Assembly: GCA_037447655.1 (NCBI GenBank)
Contig: JBBHKE010002632.1
Coordinates: 434,477 to 498,476, forward strand
Reading direction: 5' to 3'
Length of the DNA stretch: 64,000 bases
Source of the DNA: Zygnema cylindricum
Lineage: Eukaryota > Streptophyta > Zygnematophyceae > Zygnematales > Zygnemataceae
The position numbers were made by a program, and so were the translations under genes. Position 1 is the first letter of the stretch; each line of letters opens with the position of its first letter. The notes under the pieces are model-generated. The model saw only the letters and a list, made by a program, of their open reading frames with translations, had not been told where the DNA came from and made no database searches. Positions 22,806 through 33,179 of this stretch are shown here, piece by piece.

Positions 22806-22816
22806 TCGAGTGGGGG
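22806..22816 (+). other. Copia-2 polypurine tract
   Basis: The run CGAGTGGGGG lies directly before the TGTTG of the 3' LTR. Confidence 0.65.
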
Positions 22817-23293
22817 TGTTGAAATACACTTAATGCATTCTAAAACTACTTGTTGTTGTCTACACTACTTTTGGAGTCCTAATTGCTACGCTATAAGTCT
22901 AGTACATTGGTTTAGCGTTGTGTACTTTAATTAGTGGAATGTACATACCTTTATTAGAATTGTTGATTCTTACGTAGGAATCTTTTTAGATTTAGATTTC
23001 TTTTACCGTAGCTAGATGTACCTTCCTAAGCTAGACTTTAGATTAGATGTATCTTTAAAAGTATTTCCGCCTACCTCTTAATCCGTCTTACTATAAGACT
23101 ACCTTGTTTCGTTATGTAAAATTACTTAAACAAAAAGACACTCAAACGACGAACCTCTCACGTATTCCCTTGTTCGTCGTTACTCCTTTTCTTGTCTTTT
23201 GTCATATCTTGGCCTTTTCTACTACTTCGGCCTATCTTTGATATTTTTGTCATATTAAGTCTTTTTCTGCCTTTTATGGCCTCTCATTCAATA
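22817..23293 (+). repeat. Copia-2 3' LTR
   Basis: Matches 16607-17081 along its whole length with few differences. It ends CAATA, followed by the target duplication AATGC. Confidence 0.93.
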
Positions 23294-23300
23294 AATGCTA

Positions 23301-23597
23301 CACCATGAATGGTGTAACGTCACATTTTTTTTGTCACAAGTTTTTGGAGTGCACATTCACATGCGCGCCCGAGTGTATTAAACTTTTTATTGTACTTAAG
23401 TACAAAATGGTACGGAACTGAACAGTCCGGGTGCCACACTATTTAAAACGACACTCTATTACTGTTATTAATCCTAGTATGAAAGTACTTCAATTAACGT
23501 TAAAAACATTTTAGAATTATTAACTCTATTTAAGTATTGGGGTCAAAATTTGGGGGCACCGAATTAGCGTTATTAACGCTAATAGCGATTCACGGTG
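23301..23597. mobile_element. MITE of the TA-flanked group, 297 bp
   Basis: Bounded by TA at 23299-23300 and 23598-23599. The left end reads CACCATGAAT and the right end, inverted, CACCGTGAAT. Beyond about ten bases the arms diverge: the right arm continues as CGCTATTAGCGTTAA, like the other copies, but the left does not. The left end also forms TACACCAT-GA-ATGGTGTA, a short palindrome. Confidence 0.55.
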
Positions 23598-23599
23598 TA

Positions 23600-25480
23600 C
23601 CCCCGCACTCCAACCCAAAGAGGAAGCGACAAATGCAAATGTATGCCACCCTGAAACCTCCAAAAAACCTGGCACCTATCAATTTAAAATAGTAGAACAC
23701 TATTTTTAGAGGAAGAATCCAAAACGCTTTTAAATCCGAAAGTACTGCGAAAAAAAAAGAAGTACCGAACGGACAAGTACAAGCCGCTAAACCAAATCTT
23801 TATAAAACTTATAGACCTTTGGTCGTCCGTTTGAAACTCATTAAATAGGCCAACTTCCTTTTTGTCTGCACACCCGTAAACGATGTGTCCCTTGGCCGAC
23901 GTCACCGAACGGGTAACTTTGTCCCCCTCGGCCAACGTCGACAAACGGGTAGCTTTGTCTCTTTGCTAACGTCAGCAAACAGGTAACTTTCAAAGTACTC
24001 CCTCGGCAATTGTTCTTGACCGTCACATCTTGGGTGCTCAATCCTATCAATGACTTAAGATACTGACGCCACGTGCACTTAAGAGTTTTTAGCCGTCAAT
24101 CGTCGTTCGTGACCGTCCAATTAAAGGATACTGGTAGTTCAAAAGGTAGCGGTCCTTTTCAACAAGTACGATTTCCTGTCGTAAATTCTTCGCTCGAAAA
24201 TTCTTCGCTCGATTTCCTGTCAATCATTGTGTTGATTTGGGTCGCGTCTACAAAAATCCATACGGACAACTTGAATACTACAACAATACTAAGACATTTT
24301 GATAAACAGGACACGGTCCGTGCCCGTGTAACGGGCGTTGATTTACGAGTATATAAAAACGACCCTAAAGGGTGAACCTCCATCAGGCCAAAAGTGAGGT
24401 TCATTACTATAAAAAATGAATTTCTGTACAGATCCAACTCATTTTCGTACATGGCTGTACTATTTTTTTTTTTTTTTTATAAAACATCATTACTAGAGAT
24501 TCCAAAAGAATCTCCAAACTTTTGGGCGACAACGTCGACTGTTCAATTATGTGTTTATGAAGCATGCGGTCACTTCGTTCAGTGATTAGCTAGTCTCCTC
24601 AGGGAGGAAACTAGCCAATCACTGGACGTGTAAAATGTTTACGCGTGGAAAGGTCACGTACGAGCCACGCCCCTTCGGACATTTGCCAGGCCCCTTCAGA
24701 AATATGCCACGCACCTTCGAACAAGCGAGAATCAAATCCTAGGGAAATCCACGTGAAAATCTTTGTCGAAGAATGTGCCGTGACGCCTCCTCCACCATTT
24801 GTTGACATCCGCAATTTGCGGCTCCACGACGAAACACAATCACAAAACAACGATGAAAAGGACAAAACACGAATGTACACATTGTACATTCACGTAGTTT
24901 AATTTTGCGACTAGCTCTACGGATACGAATTCAGATATTGTGCTTTTGGAATATTTGACATGCTTGCCGTCAGAACATGAACCTACAAGTACGCAATAGA
25001 TTCTTTGCTGACACGACGTGATGGAGAAGTGAACCAAATATTACCACCAGTAAACGCATCTATACGATTACTGTCGGCGCCTGATGGAGAAGATGCCTAA
25101 ATTGAACATGAAATTAATGGCGCGAAATCGACCTAAGTCTGCGGCCAACCGATCCCCCAACAATATTCAACCGATCCCCCAGCAATATTCAGAAAGCACT
25201 ACAACCTATGCTACATGGCGCATGAAACGAGCGGCAATAAAGTACCAGACATGCCATAACGAGAGATCACTACAAACCTATACTAATGAAACCGTACAAT
25301 TAACTATTTAACCGTGCACTCAATAGAATATCGAACCGGACGTGAATAAACGCTCAATATAGACGTGAACCAACAAAATAACTAGGAAGATTTTATTTCC
25401 GAAAACATGATTGTAACACTATCAAACTATACAATTGTAACGCTATCAAAAAATATAATTGTAAGGCTATCAAAGTATAC
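23600..25480. repeat. Non-coding stretch with three short tandem repeats and a hairpin
   Basis: No gene is supported. Three degenerate units of about 35 bp (GGCCGACGTCACCGAACGGG type) lie at 23894-23992. A 45-nt near-perfect hairpin is at 24580-24624. Three 21-bp units (GCCACGCCCCTTCGGACATT type) are at 24664-24726. Three 24-bp units (ATTGTAACACTATCAAACTA type) plus a partial one are at 25410-25490. The small open frames across these are explained by the repeats. Confidence 0.65.
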
Positions 25481-25494
25481 GATTGTAATTGAAG

Positions 25495-28400
25495 AGATTT
25501 GATGACCATCAAAGGTAAAAACCAATTTCCCAAAGGACTAAAGAGCACAACAAAAGTTGTTTAAAAGCCTAAAGGAAAAAGTAAGTATAACAAAAAAAAA
25601 AAAAAAGTAAGCCAGAAAAACACTACAAACTACCCTATACACTAAAGCTTTATACTATGCCACTCTAAAGGTCAAAAAATCCGAATATTAGACTATATAC
25701 AACAATTAGCGCACAAGTAAGTCGCAAAATCCTTAACCATCATTCACAACTCGTTTTGTCGGATAAAGGCCGAAGCTTAGGAACTTTGATGGGCGATAAT
25801 AATATCTTGTTGGTAGAAAAGAGATGGGAGAGTTGGAGAACAGTTGGTAGGTTCTCTAACTTCAAGAGATTGTTAAGCGCAGTCACGTAAAATTATGTTG
25901 AAACAAGAGTCCAAGGTCCCAAAGATCTCTAAAGCAAATGGTATGAAACTATTTTCTCAGCCTAGGTGCACGTAGTCACATTCTTTCAATCCATCCCATC
26001 TTGAGCTGTTACACAAGTATCAAATGTTACGCATGAGGAAAAATCAAATCGTATAGGGTTTGAGAGGACTACATCTCCCAATATTCTCGTCGCTCCAAGT
26101 AGAAGCACAAGATCCACACAAATGCTCGTGTACCCTCAAAGTGATATCGTGGTGGGAGTATGTGACTCCTCCTATTTGACTGTGTATCTTGTTTCACAAA
26201 CCACAACAGCGGTTACATCTCCAACCATGTTGTGTACTATTGATCCCTCCCCACCGTTTGAGGTAGAAAACAAATAGACCTCTTGCTCTTTTGCAAGATA
26301 ACCACAAATGCAACAAGACTTGCCTAAAAGCCAAATGTGAGGCAAGCTAAATCGTAAGTGAAGTACAACAAAAAATTGAGCGGAAAATAAAAGAAGTCGA
26401 GTCAAAGTTGGTGCAGCAACAAGCCAAGCTCGATTCTGAGGCCCCAAACAAGGTTGGAGTCAACCTTAGTTGTTTTACTGTTGGAATAGCCGCAAAAAGT
26501 TCCTTAAATTCTATAGCAAATACGTATCATAATAAATTGTTGCACACGTGAGTGACTTCCAACTATGAGAGAATTGAAGCCCTACTCCAAATGTAAGCGA
26601 GTAGCGCTAAAGTGGATGAAAGACGGAAACTAAAACCCCTGCAAGAGACTAGTAAAGCATCTTGTTTAGGAGCTCAAACATACCATCGTTGACAAGCTGA
26701 TGTAGAATCCTAAGAGGCGAATGTCAAATCGGAAAGGGAGGAAAGGAAGGAAGAGTTGGGAGGTAAAGTGCGCATCAACTACAATAGTCGTTGGGCAAAA
26801 TAATGAGTGAAGCTACCAAACGCCAATTATGAATATGGAAATTTGGGAAAGTCCTCACAGTGGGAAAGGTCATCCAATAGGGTGTCTTTATCAATTTTTT
26901 TAACGAAATCAAAGGCTCCTATGGGAAAACTTAAAGTAGTTATACCCTCTTAAATATTGGAAATGCTGAATCTTAAAAGGAGAGAAAAGTCTAGTGATAG
27001 ACCAACAAGGCTCCATATGACATATTTAGTGACTTTAACGAAAAAGAGTATCTTATAAAGTTTCTCTACAAAGTAGTGAAATACAAGACCAATGATATGA
27101 CTATCGTTAGCAAGAAAAGGGAAAAAACAACTTTAAAAAGGGGTAGCCGATACTCTTGCTAGTGAGTCGGATCAAATAAAAAGGATCCTAAAGGGTCACC
27201 TTCATAAGTACTACTTAACAATTCTAAAGTGGTCTCGTCCCCCTACGGCCCTCTGATTGGGTAAAATAATTGACGGAATTTGGAGTAAAAATCACTGTCA
27301 AAAAAGAGAAATTGGTTAATGCGAGACCGGGCATGTAAGAGTTCATGAAAAATGGGTTTACGATTGATTATGCTAAATTCATTGGCAATGTCAACTAAGA
27401 GAAACACTAAATCCTGATGCAAGTCAAAAAAAATCTATAAACCGTGGACAACCACCTCAAAACCTCCTCGCGTTTCGACACCAATTTGTTGTGGAGAAAA
27501 ATAATCATGGAAAGCCCCTTGAAGTTGTTGACAAATTTATCTCAATACAAGACATTATAAGACTTCCCACAAGGCAATCGGACGAACATCATTAGCAGGC
27601 ATCAAGACAACAATAAGACGCGTCATTCCTAAAGTGGAACAATAGTTGGTGGCACGTGCCCTCAAGCCAACCGATAAGCCACTTTGAACAACAAATTAAA
27701 ATTTTGCGATGGATTTTGTAGAGAGAAATGTCGCGAAAACGCTCACAAATCATCCGAGAGTCTAGCACTTGGGAGAAGAGGGGACGTTACTAGAGCTGTA
27801 GCAAAGATACCTTGCTCAAAATAAAAGGGTTTGCGAGGTTTATATAAGTCAAAAATGGGCGGAACATCATCAAGTGTTGCAAGGTGAAGGGCTCGTAGGG
27901 TTCGATATTGACATCGTGGTTGGGGACAGTGTGAAAGGTCGTAGTGCACGGGCAACACGGGAGAGCTCACCATATTAACCAAGGTGTAGGTCACATCACA
28001 TGTGGGCCGTGGAGGCATGAAGAGGATTGCGGCGACATGGAAGCTTCACAGAAATGCTAACAACACCACTTTTGTGTTTTTGTTGAAAAAATAACCAATC
28101 CCTACACTTAAAACGGTGACATCATGCACGTGTCCCCTACGCTTTGATAAAACCCCCACTTGGAGGAAAGACCAAAACTCAAAAGGGAAATAAAAGAAAA
28201 AGATGCCATATAGCCAGATTGTTGATGTCGTCGGCTAAAAGCCCAAGTGGGAACCTTAGAGCAGCTTGAACGACTTCGCGAAGATGAAGAGGAAAACAGG
28301 TGTAATGCCGTGATGTGAGGTTTTCCAATTGGTATCACCCCATAATATGAAGATTGCTTACAAAATCCCAATCGTGATGACAAGGGTGGCGAGTGTTGAT

Positions 28401-29009
28401 AGAAGGCCCATCTTGGGCATTGGAAGGAGTTGGTGGGACACGCTTTTACATGTTCAGCTATATTAGCATGTACAACGTAAGGCTTCCTACAACGGGGAGA
28501 AGAAAGCCGACATGTAGGAAAACTAAAATAAGGCTAACAAATGATGGAGAGCGAGGAGAAGCGTGGACTGAATGTGGAGGCGCATATACAAAGACCCCAG
28601 AGGAAGGTATGATGTGTGAGTGAGAAGGATTGGGCAACGGAATTGGTAGATATAGGGGACCTGAGAGTGGGTCATTTAGTGGAGGGGTTGAATGGGTGTC
28701 TAGTGTAGGTGGAGGAAGAGGAGGGTCTTAAAGGAGGGACAAAGACAACGCTTTGGATAGCTCTAGACAACGAAGAGGGCAATACCAAGATGTAGATGAG
28801 GGTAGGGGATGGTTTTTCTCAGATTGGGGCGATGGAGTGGCAGCTGAGGGAGCATTTTGGTGAAAGGGTTGGGGTGAGGGTGCGACGGTTGGTGGCGAAG
28901 AAGACGATTCGGGAGGGTGAGAGAGCCCTAGGTAGTTGGCCCGTAGTAGCAGATGCGTGGGAGATGACAGGGAAAGAGAATGTGATGCTCGTCGTTTATG
29001 TGAGGCCAT
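25495..29009 (-). pseudogene. LINE-A: non-LTR retrotransposon ORF, most complete copy
   Basis: Read on the minus strand. A Ser/Pro-rich N-terminus starts with Met at 29009 (MASHKRRASHSLSLSSPTH). Reverse transcriptase text lies at about 27030-27500: VVVHGL, FLLVDIANEFSM, GDPLGSFLF, and NDSHIIG near 27085-27105 at the place of the YADD-type catalytic motif. A zinc-binding-like segment with CCICGYLAKEQEVYLFS and NGGEGSIVHNMVGDV is at about 26230-26340. A C-terminal domain shared with copies C, D and E follows (GVAAWD, FIPFALEIFGTL). Stops and shifts are frequent. It would act by target-primed reverse transcription; this copy is dead. There is no LTR. Confidence 0.65.
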
Positions 29010-29039
29010 AAGAAATTATGTGGTTGGAAAAGAAGATAC

Positions 29040-30240
29040 TTAACAAAAAAAATCCCTAAACTGGCATAAAAACCATGCCAAATGTCCTCAAATGTGCTTG
29101 GCTCACGAAGATCTCATCTAACCGCGCAAATTAAAAGATTAAAAAACTAAAAGTGGAAATCCCTCAACCTTAACTCTTAACCCTGAACCAAATAAATGAC
29201 AACACACTAAATAATATGTACCCAAAAAATACATAAAGACCGTACAAAATGATAAACATATAGAATACTAACGCACGAACCTTAACAAATATTTTTGGAC
29301 GCACAAAATGAAACGAAATAAACTTCGCTCAAATTTCACCCACCTATCAATTCGCACAATATCAACCGAGCTATGCTACCCAACAGAAGAATAGCAATTA
29401 AAAGGCTTCCCTGTTGAAAGAGGGCTTGTTGTGTAAACGAAATTGAGATGTGGCTCTTGTTCAAAGCCACGCCATACGTACGTTGATTTTCTTTCGCAAT
29501 ATGCGGGAGAACTTATCATTGGCGAGTTAAGAGGTCGACCAGAAAAAATATTATATAAAAAACACTCAAACCACCTCGAGTGGCTTTTGGTGGTCATGGA
29601 TCTGCGAGGATTTGGGATTTCTTCATGTTTTCCTACGGGGTAAGGCAGTTCACTACTTAAATTCATTTTCTCTAAAACTGTCGACCTTTGTCTACGAAAA
29701 TGGAGAAACGTGGGTTGTCGTCCATCATCCACGATCTTCACAATGCTATCATCAATATTTTTCGACGATTGACCAATATGGTGGACTTTGCCGAATCTAT
29801 ATCCGACGTGGGAGAGAAAAAACGTCACACGGTTATATTTGGAAAAAGCTTTCAAACCCCACGGCTTCGACAACAAATTCATCACCGATTGTGACCTATT
29901 TTTTACCTCTCTATTTTTTAAATTTGTTGCTACCATGTAATGACTTTCTTTGAGAGTTCTAACCTTTCTTTCCTTTGCAAAATCTATAAATATACTTTAA
30001 GTTAAATATATTTTTTGTTCAATGTTCACCAATTCCGTTTTGTTGCCTTGAGTGGACTTTCGTATCTTAAATTCGTAATAACTTGATTGTTTGAATTTTG
30101 ATTTTTTCGTACTACATTGATCCGATTTAAATCACAAAACATTGTTAGTGAGTCAAAAAAATGTTCTTATTGTTTTACCGTCAACTTTGAAGATCCACGC
30201 GTTTCTATTTTGTAATTCGTTGTTTCCGTTTGGATCACTA
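29040..30240. other. Intergenic stretch; one unassigned open frame
   Basis: No recognised family. Apart from the minus-strand open frame at 29376-29936 I see only AT-rich DNA with short runs of A and T. Confidence 0.4.
29376..29936 (-). CDS. Unassigned open reading frame, 186 codons
   Basis: This is the longest open frame in the window that is not explained by a transposon. The predicted product is basic, starts MVATNLKNREVKNRSQSV and ends with a Ser/Tyr-rich tail (NCYSSVG). I see no signal peptide, membrane segment, metal-binding cluster or known motif. Open frames on the plus strand (29612-29953 and 29688-29894) cover the same bases, so chance openness of the region is possible. The next recognisable features are LINE-A below and an LRR exon above. 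It could be an exon, a decayed element or noise. Confidence 0.2.
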   Translation of the reverse strand: MVATNLKNREVKNRSQSVMNLLSKPWGLKAFSKYNRVTFFLSHVGYRFGKVHHIGQSSKNIDDSIVKIVDDGRQPTFLHFRRQRSTVLEKMNLSSELPYPVGKHEEIPNPRRSMTTKSHSRWFECFLYNIFSGRPLNSPMISSPAYCERKSTYVWRGFEQEPHLNFVYTTSPLSTGKPFNCYSSVG

Positions 30241-31110
30241 TTTTCATCTACCTTGTGACTGTTAAACTTCAGATGTTTGTGCATTCTACTTTTATGTTCA
30301 CATATCATAATGTTCTCCTGTTTTGTGCTATAAGTTTAAAGCTATGACTTTTTTTTTTGTGAAGCAATTTCGGATTTTCGTCCACAAATATCTTGGTGAT
30401 CTTCCCAATAACGTAGAACGCTTGTTTTTTCCATATGACATCTAAGGATTTCTCTGAGGGCGCAAAATAGCCTGATTCCAATATTGAACCGAGAACATTA
30501 GTTCAAAACGTCCTAGCCCATCTCTAGAAAAAAGCTTGGATGTAAGATATATATTTATATATATATAGCTTATTCTTCTTTCACCATAATCATCTATGTA
30601 TCCATTTGCTTATGTTTTTTTTTTGTGAATGAGATGCGTCCTCCCTCCAATGATCACTCACAAGAATTTCAAGGCTGTGAGATTCCCAATCTCCGGCGCA
30701 ATGTTCCCCACCAGTCCCTTGTTGTATATACTTCTGCATAGCACCTTCACATAAGTTACTGAATAAAACCCCCCCGTTGTATCCTCACTCCTCCCCCCTC
30801 CTCCCCTCCCCCCTCCCCCCTCCTCCCCTCCCGCCTTCACTGGTCTTCCATTTGTTGACGGACTAGTTACCAACTTCTCACTTTCCAACCGCCCCTCTCC
30901 CCTCTCATATAAACCCAAAGAAACCTTTGTACCTTTCCCCTCTTGTTTTTTTGTGAACGACTTGTCCGGTACTCCTCTTCCAACCCCTCGCCCTTTCTGA
31001 TAAATGCCAGCATAAAATTCCCTAAAATTCCTCTCCCTTCACCCCTCCAAATCCCTCTATACCCCTCTTCCTCCCCCTCTAAAACCCATAAGGAATGGCT
31101 TAGGATCCTA
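30240..31110 (-). repeat. LRR exon module, copy 1 of a duplicated pair
   Basis: Matches about 38290-39030 in the same order. First comes intron-like DNA with ATGTTC and CACATATCATAATGTT-type text, then the LRR exon, then a C/T-rich tract, then AAAACCCATAAGGAA-type text. A TA-rich run lies at 30548-30566. The pair shows that the exon was duplicated together with several hundred bases of flank. Confidence 0.6.
30662..30733 (-). pseudogene. LRR exon remnant 3, intact 72-nt exon
   Basis: The minus strand has a CAG acceptor (CTATGCAG), exactly 72 nt, and a GTGAGT donor. With one base before and two bases after whole codons (phase 2) it reads SIYNKGLVGNIAPEIGNLTA and then LKF. That is one 24-residue plant LRR with Ala for the usual Pro. 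Single-repeat 72-nt exons are typical of plant LRR receptor kinase genes. Splice sites and frame are intact here, so this could be a real exon of a gene with very long introns or a duplicated fragment. No kinase domain was found in the window. Confidence 0.7.
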
Positions 31111-31270
31111 AACCATTAAGAAAAGGTATTATGATTTTAAACCCTCAAGAAAAGGGCAAATTTCTATCTTAAACATCTAACAGTAAGTTACATGGTCCTT
31201 CGTTTCCTCTTTCCCCTTCCCTCTTCCCTCTTCCCTCTTCCCTCTCCATTTTCCCTTTCCCTCTTCCCCA
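30780..31270. repeat. Pyrimidine-rich tracts next to the LRR module
   Basis: C/T-rich runs at 30778-30840, 31028-31080 and 31200-31270, including repeated CCCTCTTCCCTCTTCC units. Similar tracts lie at the same place relative to other LRR exons (38830-38900, 35157-35466). Confidence 0.7.
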
Positions 31271-31439
31271 TGAGAGGGTTCGACCAGTCTATGTGTCGAA
31301 TTCCGTGCTAAAATTAGTGCGGAATTCGGGGAACGAAATTTAGTGCGAAATTCACTGCATCATAAGTACGAAATTTAGTGTGTGACTTAGCAAATACCGT
31401 GGGAATTTAATGGGAAATTTAAACTTGAAATGTTCACAG

Positions 31440-31850
31440 TAAGGAGTGCACGCAGCAAATAATGACTCGCATTGCATAGACGCGACCGGAATCGTGGCAT
31501 CTAAACGGTACGGAATACCAGTAGCCGCGTGCCCCGTAACACTGGATCGCGGGAAAGTTCGCATTGTTCTCGGCGGCCGCCTTCACCGCCTCCAGAGCCG
31601 ACTCTGCAGCACATGTACGGAAAGTACGGACAGTACGGAAAGAAGCGTCAAAGGAGATACGTGTGAATATATGTTTGAATACGCAGCAAATAGTGCACGC
31701 AGCAATAGCCACTCACATCATAAACACTCGACCAGAATCATCGCATGCAAACTTTCTGCCACATTGGATGTCGGGAAAGTTCTCCTTGATCTCGACGGAC
31801 AAGTACGGACAGTACGGACACACGCATCAGAGGAGCGAATTAGAGCGAGA
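31440..31850 (+). repeat. Degenerate tandem duplication, unit about 247 bp, GC-richer
   Basis: The block from 31446 (GTGCACGCAGCAAATAATGA) recurs from 31693 (GTGCACGCAGCAATAGCCAC), and both end with GGACAGTACGGA text near 31625 and 31805. Base composition is visibly richer in G and C than around it, which also explains a long open frame (31446-32126) that I do not believe is a gene. Confidence 0.65.
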
Positions 31851-32175
31851 TTTCGTACGTTTACAGACAGGACTGCACACCTAAAGGAGAGGGAAAGGAG
31901 GGGGGAAGGAGGGGAAAAAGAGAGGGACAGAAGGTCAGGGGAGGGGAAAACTTACTGTGAGACTGCGACATGGGCCATTGCCACGTGGCATGCTAAGCTC
32001 AGCACTGTCGCGGTGACCATGATGCCAGCCATAGTGAGGAAGTGGTCACGTCACACTTTTTTGGCAGTATATACAGGTGGCAGGTTGAGAGAAGTGCTTG
32101 AGAAAAGTCTTTTGCAGTTCCGTTGAGGTTTGGGCCGATGGAGCGAATATGTACTTTTGCTATGTTGTGGAAGTA

Positions 32176-32392
32176 CACCGTGTATCACTATTAGTGTTAA
32201 TGTTTTTTTCGCCACTTAAAACATTTTTTCTCCGTACACACGAGTCGGATTGTGGATGTGACGGTTGGGATTGAAAGGTTAGATTCCCAGCTTCCTATTG
32301 GCGGTCTCAAACTGAAAATCGGACAGATGTGTACGGAGAAAATATGTTTTAAGTGGCGAAAAAAATATTAACACTAATAGCGATACACGGTG
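32176..32392. mobile_element. MITE copy 2, TA-flanked, 217 bp, best preserved
   Basis: Flanked by TA at 32174-32175 and 32393-32394. The arms are about 75 bp long and nearly identical when inverted. They begin CACCGTGTATCACTATTAG and include CGCCACTTAAAACAT and TTTTCTCCGTACACA. The centre is about 60 bp (GGATGTGACGGTTGGGATTG). The RNA or single strand would form one long hairpin. No coding capacity. Confidence 0.92.
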
Positions 32393-32399
32393 TAGTTTA

Positions 32400-33175
32400 C
32401 GCCTTTGTTCGTTTACTGTGTTAGCGCACGATTTAACATTTCGAACTTTTTAATAATGACCGCATTGTACTTGCGTTCACACGTGTTGATTATTTTCTCA
32501 TTGAATTTCGACATTCTTTCTGAGCGCCGTACGTTTGATTTGTGTCAAGGGCACTTTTTGATAGTGTACGAATTTATTAGTAGTCTTGGTGCGAAATGAG
32601 AATATATAATACGATTTTTGTGCAAGGAGACGTGGTGGATTGTTGTCCACTCTTTTATATGTTAATGCAAACACTATTTCATGACTTTCCGCCGAAAAAA
32701 ATATCGCTACTGAATTATAGTGTTACTAACTCTAATAACTATAAGCAATGTAATGTAGTTTTTTGGGAGTTTCTATGTTTAAACGTAGAATGCTCTGTAA
32801 ATGTGAAAAGTAAATGAACCCGCGTGAAAGCAGAAAACCGTACAAATTGCATTTGCTTCGCCGTTACTGTTCTGTTAGCAGCTACGACACCATATTGCCC
32901 TTTTCAATCGAGAAATATCCTTCACGTTCAAAATGTTTTGGTATGGGACTGCTAGCTCATTTTTTTGTCTTTTCTTGCTTACGTTTCATTATCAGCAATA
33001 TGTATTTCTGTTTTATTATCTGACGTCAGCAAAGTTTTTTCTTGTTTCATTGTCCAGCGTCAGCAAGGTTTACTTGTTTCTTATCCGACGAAAGGAAAAT
33101 TATTTCTGCTTCTTTTTAAGACGTAAGCAGATTTCGTTGTAGAAACACCAAAAGCGAAAAGTAAAGCTACAAATA
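32400..33175. other. AT-rich stretch without recognisable features
   Basis: Short open frames only. Three loosely similar GACGTCAGCAAAG / CAGCGTCAGCAAGG / CGACGAAAGGAAAA segments lie at about 33022-33115 and may be a degenerate repeat related to the one at 23894. Confidence 0.35.
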
Positions 33176-33179
33176 GTCA

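Larger units (their letters stand above)
16607..23293 (+). mobile_element. Copia-2: Ty1/copia element with nested solo LTR
   Basis: LTRs of 475 bp (16607-17081) and 477 bp (22817-23293) are very similar by eye. The 5-bp target duplication AATGC occurs at 16602-16606 and 23294-23298, which fixes the ends. The internal region codes gag and pol on the plus strand with several stops, and a 1205-bp solo LTR sits in the integrase. It differs in LTR and protein sequence from Copia-1/5/7 but shares the GGTTATGGGCC primer site. Confidence 0.95.

Noticed and set aside
24611-24889. Minus-strand protein with EGAWHIS heptad repeats
   Set aside because: The heptads are exactly three 21-bp DNA tandem units; no other support for coding.
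31446-32126. 226-codon plus-strand open frame as a gene
   Set aside because: The region is a tandem duplication of GC-rich DNA with competing open frames in other frames and no recognisable motif; openness is explained by composition.
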